Shown piece after piece: positions 1 through 5,193 of a stretch of 6,570 nt of DNA. The stretch covers positions 1 through 6,570 of the forward strand of contig SLGQ01000117.1 in assembly GCA_007136595.1 (NCBI GenBank), in the 5' to 3' direction. Position numbers and translations under genes: made by a program. Source of the stretch: Candidatus Sumerlaeota bacterium (lineage in GTDB: Bacteria; UBP6; UBA1177). The notes under the pieces were generated by a model. The model ran no database searches. It was not told where the DNA came from and saw only the letters and a list, made by a program, of their open reading frames with translations. How positions within the stretch are numbered: the stretch's first letter is position 1; each line of letters opens with the position of its first letter.

Positions 1-373
1 AAGATTTGTCAACGCAAACAGCTTCTCCGTCTTTGACTTCAACACATTCATAACCGTCTTTCTGGCAATCCTGTCCCCAGTGAAAATGAGGCTCCATTCC
101 TTCAACTATGTGACAATACTGAATTTTATTATCAGTGCATCTTTCCCACCCATCTTTTCCATCTTCACATTCCCATGCTCTTTCTTCTTCATCTTTAATG
201 CAGTTGGTGCTGTCGTCGGGATCAAGTTTATATCCATTATCGCAATGGCATTTATTTCCATGCAGATGTCCATGTCCACCGCATTCATCCGGGTCGTGAT
301 CGTGGCTGTGTCCGCAGGAAACAAAGAAAACTGCCATCAAAAACATTGTTGTTGTAACAAAAATCTTTATCAT
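1..373 (-). CDS. His- and Cys-rich lipoprotein with EGF-like module, C-terminus beyond the window
   Basis: Reading the minus strand from ATG 373 gives 124 uninterrupted codons that run off the left edge. An AAGGAG ribosome binding site (380-385) lies 6 nt upstream. The product starts with a lipoprotein signal peptide ending FFVSC, so Cys20 would be lipidated and the protein anchored to a membrane. Next comes a His-rich stretch (GHSHDHDPDE, residues 21-30). A short EGF-like module follows, with Cys31, 42, 44 and 58 and the typical HGNKCHCDNGY core; six more histidines fall between residues 34 and 43. A second Cys-rich module has Cys69, 79, 87, 103, 110 and 120, spaced like the small disulfide modules common in myxobacterial-type lipoproteins. 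Extracytoplasmic binding of zinc or a similar metal is an inference from composition. It follows the His-rich gene at 851-432 after 58 nt on the same strand, so co-transcription is likely. A specific family is not recognised. Confidence 0.82.
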   Translation of the reverse strand, partial: MIKIFVTTTMFLMAVFFVSCGHSHDHDPDECGGHGHLHGNKCHCDNGYKLDPDDSTNCIKDEEERAWECEDGKDGWERCTDNKIQYCHIVEGMEPHFHWGQDCQKDGYECVEVKDGEAVCVDKS

Positions 374-431
374 CAAAATCTCCTTTAAATTTAATACTTT
401 AAAGCTCAAATAATTTGTAAGTTGTAAAAGT

Positions 432-851
432 TCAGGAAGCAGTCAGTACCGGAGGAGAGTTTTTGGGAGCGAAAGTAAGAACTTCCGATGAAAAAGTTTT
501 TTGGTTATTAAAAAAATGAAAAATAAAGGTGTGTTGAATTGAAACAATTAGGGTGTCAATTGATTTTCTTAACCCGGAGTCGTTTTTAAACCAGTCAAAG
601 ACAAGACAGAGACTGTGTTCTTCGTAAAGTTCTTCACTTTCCGCGTAACTGTTTTGGTCACTCTCTTCAGCGGTTTCTTCCTCGTGGTGATGCTCATGGT
701 GGTGATGACCGCAACCTTCGTTAGTATGGAGGTGTTTTATCTCTCCGTCAAAATAGTCAATGTAGTGAGGAGTATGGGCAAAGTGGAGTTGTGCTCCTAT
801 AAAATTCAGAAAGAAAATTGCAATAAATATTTTAATAAAGTGTCTTGTCAC
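432..851 (-). CDS. Short His-rich secreted or membrane-anchored protein, possibly metal-binding
   Basis: Taken from GTG 851, the product is 139 residues. An open frame continues upstream to ATG 908, but AGGAGG at 862-867 lies inside that extension, 10 nt before GTG 851; a TTG at 857 is an alternative start 4 nt from the same site. Residues 1-20 form a hydrophobic signal sequence or anchor (FIKIFIAIFFLNFIGA) with a possible cleavage after Ala. A cluster of seven His within eight residues follows at 49-56, led by Cys47 and trailed by EEE, then an acidic stretch to about residue 80. His26, His29 and a Cys at 82 (HSLCLVFDWF) are further candidate ligands. The C-terminus ends NSPPVLTAS, reminiscent of the Pro-Pro tails of small heavy-metal-associated proteins encoded beside efflux systems, a weak resemblance. 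Metal sequestration or sensing outside the cytoplasm is inferred. It is likely the first gene of a unit with the downstream His-rich lipoprotein. Confidence 0.72.
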   Translation of the reverse strand: MTRHFIKIFIAIFFLNFIGAQLHFAHTPHYIDYFDGEIKHLHTNEGCGHHHHEHHHEEETAEESDQNSYAESEELYEEHSLCLVFDWFKNDSGLRKSIDTLIVSIQHTFIFHFFNNQKTFSSEVLTFAPKNSPPVLTAS

Positions 852-861
852 TTTCAAAAGA

Positions 862-867
862 CCTCCT
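862..867 (-). promoter_or_regulatory. Ribosome binding site deciding the start of the His-rich gene
   Basis: The minus strand reads AGGAGG here, a near-perfect Shine-Dalgarno sequence, 10 nt before GTG 851 and 4 nt before TTG 857. It lies downstream of the ATG at 908 that would give the longest frame, which argues against that start. Confidence 0.7.
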
Positions 868-888
868 GTTCCTGAAAGGAATAATAAT

Positions 889-894
889 ATTATA
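889..894 (-). promoter_or_regulatory. Possible -10 box for the His-rich gene pair
   Basis: The minus strand carries a consensus TATAAT here, about 40 nt before GTG 851. No good -35 box lies 16-18 bp upstream, so an activator or another sigma factor could be needed. The box overlaps a 10-bp palindrome, ATAATATTAT (884-893). That would be a reasonable operator position, for example for a Fur-family metal regulator, but the match to known Fur or Zur boxes is only partial. Confidence 0.3.
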
Positions 895-978
895 CTAAAA
901 AAAAGCAAGTACTTTCATCTACGGAGCCAGTATTGTTAGAAAGATGCTATGTCGTTGATGATGTTTCTGACCCGAAAA

Positions 979-1029
979 CAGTCAAGTGCACTTTGCGCTT
1001 TTGCTCTAATTCAGTCAAGTGCACTTTGC
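979..1029. repeat. Tandem 18-bp repeat with palindromic core AAGTGCACTT, 33-bp period
   Basis: Two identical 18-bp copies, cagtcaagtgcactttgc, occupy 979-996 and 1012-1029. Each contains the perfect 10-bp palindrome AAGTGCACTT (984-993 and 1017-1026). The period is 33 bp, close to three helical turns. Because the core is self-complementary, the two copies can pair with each other in a transcript as a 10-bp stem with a 23-nt loop. The segment 996-1026 recurs at 5142-5172 with one mismatch in 31 positions, so this is a dispersed intergenic element. Its role is unknown; a regulator binding site or a small dispersed repeat family are both possible. Confidence 0.85.
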
Positions 1030-1089
1030 TGTGAACAAAGTCCTTTTGAAAAACTTATTTTTTGATATAACTTTGCAGTTCATAATAGT

Positions 1090-1117
1090 TTGACAATAGG
1101 TCTTAATGCTGTATGAT
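1090..1117 (+). promoter_or_regulatory. Sigma-70-type promoter of the hydrolase gene
   Basis: A perfect -35 box TTGACA (1090-1095) is followed after 16 bp by TATGAT (1112-1117), one base from the consensus -10. Transcription would start near 1124, giving a leader of about 45 nt before ATG 1169. The upstream in-frame ATG at 1106 lies between the two boxes and so would not be on the transcript. Confidence 0.72.
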
Positions 1118-1159
1118 TTCAATGTGGTTAGCGTTTTATGTAGGAAAATAAGAGGTTTT

Positions 1160-1163
1160 AAGG
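1160..1163 (+). promoter_or_regulatory. Modest ribosome binding site of the hydrolase gene
   Basis: AAGG lies 5 nt before ATG 1169, with a second purine stretch AAGAGG a little further upstream (1150-1155). Weak compared with the other genes here, but it agrees with the promoter and the signal peptide in favouring ATG 1169. Confidence 0.4.
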
Positions 1164-1168
1164 TTGTC

Positions 1169-2392
1169 ATGTATAGGTGCTTTACTCTTCTGATTTTAGT
1201 TTTTTTCCTTTTAAGTTGCAGCGGAAAAAAAAGCGATCAGGATGAAGGGAAAGATTTTGATGATCATGGGAAAAACGATGAGTTTTTAGATGATGTAGAG
1301 GATGCTGTCTCTGAAAAATCAGATTATCTTGGGATAAACATACACTGGGATCACAAAGATTTTTTGAAAATCGAATCCATTTTGTCAGACCTTGATAAAA
1401 TCGGAGTTAAAATGGTAAGGATTGATTGGGAATGGAGAGTTGTTGAAAAAGAAAAAGGTGTTTATGACTGGACGGTATATGACAAACTGATGAGGATGGC
1501 GTATTCTTATCAAATTGATATATATCCGATGGTTCACTATCCTCCACAATGGGCAGTTTATGGAAACCTCCAAAAGGAAAAAGGGCATTTTGGGGAGCCT
1601 CCTAAAGAAGAAAACTATAAAGATTATGCTGTTTTTATAAAAAAGTCGATAGAGCGATTCGGCACAAATGGAAATGCTCCGGACAAATTCAGACCGATTA
1701 AATACTGGGAAATTTGGAATGAACCGAATTACGATCATTTCTGGTCACCTGAAAATGATTTTAGACAGTATTACAAGATGTTAAAAACGGTAAGCGAACA
1801 TGTAAAGCCTGTTTACCCTGATGTTAAGCTGGTTCATGGCGGACTTGCTACTGCTGACTGGGTATGGTTGTGGCAGGGTTATGATACATACCCTGATTAT
1901 GGTGATCATTATGACATTTTAAGTGTTCACCCATATTTTATTGATGTCGAAAAAGGTCCCAGAAAACCTTCAGATATTGACAAGGATGATGAGGCTTGGA
2001 AATCCATGGGGTTTATAGGCAGTATTGAGGATCCGGGATACTTTGGAAAAGTATATAATTTGAGGAACCTTCTTCACTTAATGGGAGACAACAATCCGGA
2101 CAGACCGATATGGATCACGGAAACAGGATTCTTTACTGGTGTCAATCCGCCCGCTGCTACACAGGGAAAACAGGCAGAACTTCTAAAAGAAACAATAGAT
2201 TATGCAGTTCTTAATTTCAATGATGCTCCTTATCGGCAAAACCTTTATGCTGTCAATGTAACAAAGATTTTCTGGTTTAACTACCAGGATTACGGAGATG
2301 AATTACTTCCCGGAACATGGGGACTTATCGACATTGAAGGAAACCGCAAACTTTCTTATCAAACATTTAAAGAGTTGATGCAAAATCATTGA
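1169..2392 (+). CDS. Lipoprotein glycoside hydrolase, clan GH-A (GH39/GH5-like)
   Basis: The 407-residue product starts with a lipoprotein signal peptide ending FFLLSC, so Cys17 is the lipidated residue. An acidic linker (about residues 18-52, 14 of 35 Asp/Glu) holds the enzyme off the membrane. The rest looks like one (beta/alpha)8 barrel. Strand-like motifs run in the order YLGINIHW (53-60), MVRIDWEW (82-89), YPMVHYPPQW (from 119), YWEIWNEPN (179-187), ILSVHPYF (250-257), WITETGF (from 315) and KIFWFNYQD (366-374). In clan GH-A retaining enzymes the Glu of the Asn-Glu-Pro motif is the acid/base and the Glu of the later T-E-T/S motif the nucleophile, here Glu185 and Glu318; both are present. 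The layout is closest to GH39 (PslG-like) or GH5 enzymes; substrate and family cannot be fixed by eye. A role in polysaccharide or exopolysaccharide cleavage at the cell surface or in the periplasm is inferred. An in-frame ATG at 1106 is rejected because it lies inside the promoter. Confidence 0.85.
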   Translation: MYRCFTLLILVFFLLSCSGKKSDQDEGKDFDDHGKNDEFLDDVEDAVSEKSDYLGINIHWDHKDFLKIESILSDLDKIGVKMVRIDWEWRVVEKEKGVYDWTVYDKLMRMAYSYQIDIYPMVHYPPQWAVYGNLQKEKGHFGEPPKEENYKDYAVFIKKSIERFGTNGNAPDKFRPIKYWEIWNEPNYDHFWSPENDFRQYYKMLKTVSEHVKPVYPDVKLVHGGLATADWVWLWQGYDTYPDYGDHYDILSVHPYFIDVEKGPRKPSDIDKDDEAWKSMGFIGSIEDPGYFGKVYNLRNLLHLMGDNNPDRPIWITETGFFTGVNPPAATQGKQAELLKETIDYAVLNFNDAPYRQNLYAVNVTKIFWFNYQDYGDELLPGTWGLIDIEGNRKLSYQTFKELMQNH

Positions 2393-2486
2393 TTTTGCAG
2401 TAACTCCGATAGCTCCCAACGGAACAGGAACTGGAGTCATAGTCAGCGATTATGCAGAAGTGATCGTCCGTTACAGGATTGAGTGA
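2388..2486 (+). pseudogene. Possible 3' remnant of a lost gene or of a C-terminal domain
   Basis: Overlapping the hydrolase stop codon in another frame, a stretch reads as protein-like sequence ending in TGA 2484-2486. It starts IDFAVTPIAPNGTGTG and ends YAEVIVRYRIE, with the alternating hydrophobic pattern of beta strands. The frame opens only at 2379, just after an in-frame TGA (2376-2378), and has no start codon with a ribosome binding site. It could be the tail of a degraded gene, or of a beta-sandwich domain once fused to the hydrolase and lost by frameshift. A stop-free run of about 35 codons can also occur by chance, so the call is tentative. Confidence 0.35.
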
Positions 2487-2558
2487 AGAAAGATGCTCTG
2501 AAACTTATTTTTTCTTTCAACCTATGGATGGCTGAGATATCTTATGGCTTTAAAATAT

Positions 2559-2586
2559 TTTACATTTTCTTAATTTTTAATACAAT
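2559..2586 (+). promoter_or_regulatory. Sigma-70-type promoter of the RCC1-repeat gene
   Basis: TTTACA (2559-2564) and TACAAT (2581-2586) each match the -35 and -10 consensus at five of six positions and are 16 bp apart, the same spacing as the hydrolase promoter. Transcription would start near 2593, about 26 nt before ATG 2619. The region between the remnant and this promoter (2487-2558) is AT-rich with a T-run at 2508-2513; no convincing hairpin precedes that run. Confidence 0.6.
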
Positions 2587-2604
2587 TTAAGAATATGGGT
2601 TTTC

Positions 2605-2611
2605 AAGAGGG
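2605..2611 (+). promoter_or_regulatory. Ribosome binding site deciding the start of the RCC1-repeat gene
   Basis: AAGAGGG lies 7 nt before ATG 2619. The upstream in-frame ATG at 2595 has no Shine-Dalgarno sequence, sits at about the predicted transcription start, and would put eight mostly polar residues ahead of a clean lipoprotein signal peptide. Confidence 0.7.
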
Positions 2612-2618
2612 CTTTGGG

Positions 2619-5039
2619 ATGAAGTTTTTCTACTTGCTGTTATTAGTTGTCATTATTTCGTGTAATTCAAAATCTGATTTGCCGGATAAAGCGGAAAGTG
2701 ATGATAATAGCGATGGTTCTTACGAAGAGGTTGATTATAACGAAGAGTATCCGGAGGATCATGTTTCGCAGGGGTTGGGCTATATTTGTCCGGATGAAAA
2801 ACTTGTTCCTGAAAAAAGTGAAAAACATTTGGATGACATTTATATATTTCAAAATACTGTTTCTGCAGGGGACACTCATACATGCAGTACGATCGAAGGG
2901 GTTCTTTACTGTTGGGGATGGAACTATTACGGTGAACTGGGTATTGGCAAAAGTGGCAGAAATGAAATAGGATATTCTCCCGAAAGAATTGGAAAGAGAG
3001 AAGATTGGAGTTTTGTTGAAATTGGAGAAAGGCATTCATGTGCTATTGCTTCAGGAGAACTGTATTGCTGGGGTCTAAACAGTTATGGTCAATTAGGCAA
3101 TGGAATTTCAGGCGAAAACAAATTTGAAAATGAACCTCAGAAAATTGGATCGAAAAACAACTGGGAATATGTTTCTGCCGGGACTTATCATACCTGTGGG
3201 ATTGAGTCCGGAGCGTTATATTGCTGGGGTTGGAATGAATATGGGCAGTTAGGTACCGGAAACAACGATAGTATTTTTGTTCCCCAAAAAATTGGTGAAA
3301 GAAGTGACTGGAAAACTGTTTCGGCAGGATTCCATCATACTTGTGGAATTGCAGGAGAGAAAGTTTTCTGTTGGGGGAAAAACACTTTTGGGGAGCTTGG
3401 AGATGAAAGTAATGAAGATAAAAATTATCCGGTAGAGGTTGCTCTCTCAAAAAATTGGAGTGTTGTTTCGGCAGGCTTTTCATATACATGTGGGATTTCA
3501 GGAGGAGAACTTTTCTGTTGGGGTAGGAATAATTACGGACAGTTAGGCACAGGAGAAAAAACGACTCCGGAAATTGATCATAACAGAAACAGCCCTGTTA
3601 AAGTGATGCATGGCGAAAATGGGTGGAAACATATTTCAGTGGGAATTAGCTACTCCTGTGGCATTAACAATGGAAAAATATATTGCTGGGGTTCTTCAAA
3701 TAACGGAGGACTTGGTTTAGGCTCAAGTGGTTACCAGTCATATAATACATATGAGCCGACAGAAGTTTATTCAGATAAATACTGGGGAAAAATATCCACT
3801 TACTCACATTCTTGTGCTATTACAAAAGGAAATTTATACTGTTGGGGAAATAACAGTTATTTTCAGGTTGGAGAGAGTAGTGGAAAAAATCAGTATTCCC
3901 CTGTGAGGGTAGTCGGTAGGGTTGACTGGTCTCATATATCAACAGGTGGTGCGTCAACTTGTGGTATTGCCGGAGGCAAACTTTACTGTTGGGGATACAA
4001 TTACTACGGGCAACTCGGAAACGGAAAAAGCGGGTTTGATACTATTTATGATACCCCTCAAATGGTAGATAATGGTGATGAGTGGAAGGCGGTTACAACC
4101 GGCGGAAAACATTCCTGTGGAATAAGAATGGCAAGCACATCAGACAGAATATATGATCCGTTTATTTTTTGTTGGGGCAGAAACAATAATTGTCAAGTTA
4201 ACGACAGCTATTGTTCAGATGAATATACCTGGCTTTTTGAATATCCTTCTTGGACACAATGGGATATACATGGGGGTTGGACAGGAATATCTGCCGGATA
4301 TAATCACACTTGTGCCATTCTTAAAGGTGAACTATATTGCTGGGGTTCAAACACTTCTCGTCAGATCGGGACAGGAAGACCTATTAATGTTGAAAGAGCT
4401 ACAAGAATAGGTTTCAGGGATGACTGGGAATATGTTTCCGGAGGATTTAGTCATACCTGCGGTATAGCGGGGGGCGAACTTTTCTGTTGGGGAAGCAATC
4501 TTAACGGAGAAACAGGGACAGGTTCATCCCATTATCAAATTTACACACCTGCTAAAGTTGGTGAAAGAACTGACTGGCAGGTCGTTTCCACAGGGCTCCG
4601 TTTTTCATGCGGTATAGCAGGGGGAGATCTTTTTTGTTGGGGTTCAAATGCTTTTGGGAAGTTGGGGAATAATGAAAATTGTGGAAATTTTGAAGATTGG
4701 GAATGTGAGCGGGAAAACAAGCCGGTAAAAGTTCTATCTGAAATCAATAATTGGGAGAAGGTATCAACAGGTGATAATCATGCCTGTGCGATAGCCGAAG
4801 GAGAATTGTATTGCTGGGGCAAAAGAGCAGAGAATGACTATGAAATAACATATACCTCTTTTCCTGTAAAAATCGAAGGAATTGAAGGTTGGACTGAAAT
4901 TTCATGTGGACTTGAGCATACTTGTGGAATTGCCAAAGGAGAAACATATTGCTGGGGAAACAACGAAAAAGGGCAACTCGGAATAGGCTCTACCGATAAT
5001 GTCTATTCGCCCCAACTTGTAGAATACCCCTTATTTTAA
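2619..5039 (+). CDS. Lipoprotein with 14 RCC1 repeats (probable double beta-propeller)
   Basis: The 806-residue product begins MKFFYLLLLVVIISC, a lipoprotein signal peptide with Cys15 as the lipid site. An acidic linker follows (13 of 36 residues Asp/Glu after Cys15). From about residue 79 to the end there are 14 RCC1-type repeats of 46-65 residues, each built around H-T/S-C-G/A-I, then G-x-L-Y/F-CWG, N-x-x-GQLG, P-x-x-I and DW-x-x-V. RCC1 propellers usually have seven blades, so 14 repeats suggest two propellers in tandem. Every repeat keeps a Cys pair; in 13 the spacing is C-x8-C, and in repeat 9 (Cys500/Cys518) it is 17. Repeat 9 and repeat 12 carry an extra local Cys pair. Disulfides in every blade would fit an extracytoplasmic location. 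Such bacterial proteins are thought to act in binding, not catalysis; the partner is unknown. It has its own promoter and ribosome binding site and ends 154 bases from the convergent gene. Confidence 0.92.
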   Translation: MKFFYLLLLVVIISCNSKSDLPDKAESDDNSDGSYEEVDYNEEYPEDHVSQGLGYICPDEKLVPEKSEKHLDDIYIFQNTVSAGDTHTCSTIEGVLYCWGWNYYGELGIGKSGRNEIGYSPERIGKREDWSFVEIGERHSCAIASGELYCWGLNSYGQLGNGISGENKFENEPQKIGSKNNWEYVSAGTYHTCGIESGALYCWGWNEYGQLGTGNNDSIFVPQKIGERSDWKTVSAGFHHTCGIAGEKVFCWGKNTFGELGDESNEDKNYPVEVALSKNWSVVSAGFSYTCGISGGELFCWGRNNYGQLGTGEKTTPEIDHNRNSPVKVMHGENGWKHISVGISYSCGINNGKIYCWGSSNNGGLGLGSSGYQSYNTYEPTEVYSDKYWGKISTYSHSCAITKGNLYCWGNNSYFQVGESSGKNQYSPVRVVGRVDWSHISTGGASTCGIAGGKLYCWGYNYYGQLGNGKSGFDTIYDTPQMVDNGDEWKAVTTGGKHSCGIRMASTSDRIYDPFIFCWGRNNNCQVNDSYCSDEYTWLFEYPSWTQWDIHGGWTGISAGYNHTCAILKGELYCWGSNTSRQIGTGRPINVERATRIGFRDDWEYVSGGFSHTCGIAGGELFCWGSNLNGETGTGSSHYQIYTPAKVGERTDWQVVSTGLRFSCGIAGGDLFCWGSNAFGKLGNNENCGNFEDWECERENKPVKVLSEINNWEKVSTGDNHACAIAEGELYCWGKRAENDYEITYTSFPVKIEGIEGWTEISCGLEHTCGIAKGETYCWGNNEKGQLGIGSTDNVYSPQLVEYPLF
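2853..5036 (+). repeat. Array of 14 degenerate in-frame repeats encoding RCC1 blades
   Basis: At protein level the first Cys of each repeat falls at residues 89, 141, 193, 242, 291, 347, 399, 448, 500, 565, 614, 664, 723 and 769, a period of about 49-52 with longer units at 5, 9 and 12. The DNA copies have diverged well beyond recent duplication, although phrases such as tgttgggg or tgctgggg for Cys-Trp-Gly recur in every unit. This suggests an old array kept by selection on the fold. Confidence 0.9.
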
Positions 5040-5130
5040 AAGTCAGCTGCGCTCAATCCAATTTGTCTCAATAAAGAAACCCGAAAAGGTATAGCGGAAT
5101 TTTTTTGCCGTAGCCTGTTTCGATACCGTC

Positions 5131-5172
5131 CATTGCAATTACGCTTTTGTTCTAATTCAGTCAAGTGCACTT
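5131..5172. repeat. Second locus of the AAGTGCACTT element, with one degenerate copy
   Basis: Positions 5142-5172 match 996-1026 at 30 of 31 bases, including the full palindrome AAGTGCACTT at 5163-5172. A decayed copy sits one period upstream: CATTGCAATT at 5131-5140, whose centre is 32 bp from the intact one and which keeps a smaller palindrome, ATTGCAAT. The element lies between two converging genes. A T-run (5179-5184) follows it on the plus strand, so the weak stem formed by the two copies might serve as a terminator for the RCC1-repeat gene, but only about 7 of 10 pairs would form. Confidence 0.8.
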
Positions 5173-5193
5173 ATCCTGTTTTTTGTGGCAAGA

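Larger units (their letters stand above)
852..1168. other. Divergent intergenic region between the His-rich pair and the hydrolase gene
   Basis: This 317-base stretch has no convincing gene. From left to right it holds the ribosome binding site and possible -10 box of the minus-strand pair, a tandem palindromic repeat (979-1029), an AT-rich stretch (1048-1070), and the plus-strand promoter of the hydrolase gene (1090-1117). A 38-codon plus-strand frame (949-1065) spans the repeat but has no clear ribosome binding site. No convincing factor-independent terminator was found. Confidence 0.7.

Noticed and set aside
80..388. An open frame of 102 codons on the plus strand at the left edge, rich in Ile, Phe and Ser.
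   Set aside because: It is antisense to the His/Cys-rich lipoprotein, which has a signal peptide, a ribosome binding site and a domain pattern.
615..875. A plus-strand frame with hydrophobic stretches opposite the His-rich gene.
   Set aside because: The runs of Val, Met and Leu are the complement of the His and Glu codons on the other strand; no ribosome binding site is seen.
984..993. AAGTGCACTT considered as a DNA uptake signal, because it shares AAGTGC with the Pasteurellaceae uptake sequence AAGTGCGGT.
   Set aside because: The shared part is only six bases, the rest differs, and nothing else here resembles that family. The palindromic core and 33-bp pairing fit a different kind of element.
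979..1029. A minimal CRISPR-like array (two 18-bp repeats with a short spacer).
   Set aside because: Repeats and spacer are too short, part of the spacer is itself conserved at the second locus, and no cas gene is present.
949..1065. A 38-codon plus-strand frame starting MSLMMFLTRK, in which the 33-bp repeat gives an 11-residue protein repeat.
   Set aside because: There is no clear ribosome binding site, the frame ends upstream of the promoter at 1090, and the second locus of the repeat (5142-5172) lies in no recognisable gene. Identity at DNA level with an amino-acid-changing mismatch points to a DNA element, not a peptide.
3043..3489. A long minus-strand frame within the RCC1-repeat gene.
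   Set aside because: It is a by-product of the repeated codon pattern of the sense gene, with a composition (Gln, His, Phe, Ser) typical of antisense shadows.
5089..5113. A factor-independent terminator after the RCC1 gene around the run of T at 5100-5106.
   Set aside because: The bases before the T-run do not form a stem of useful length; only CGG/CCG pairs flank the run.
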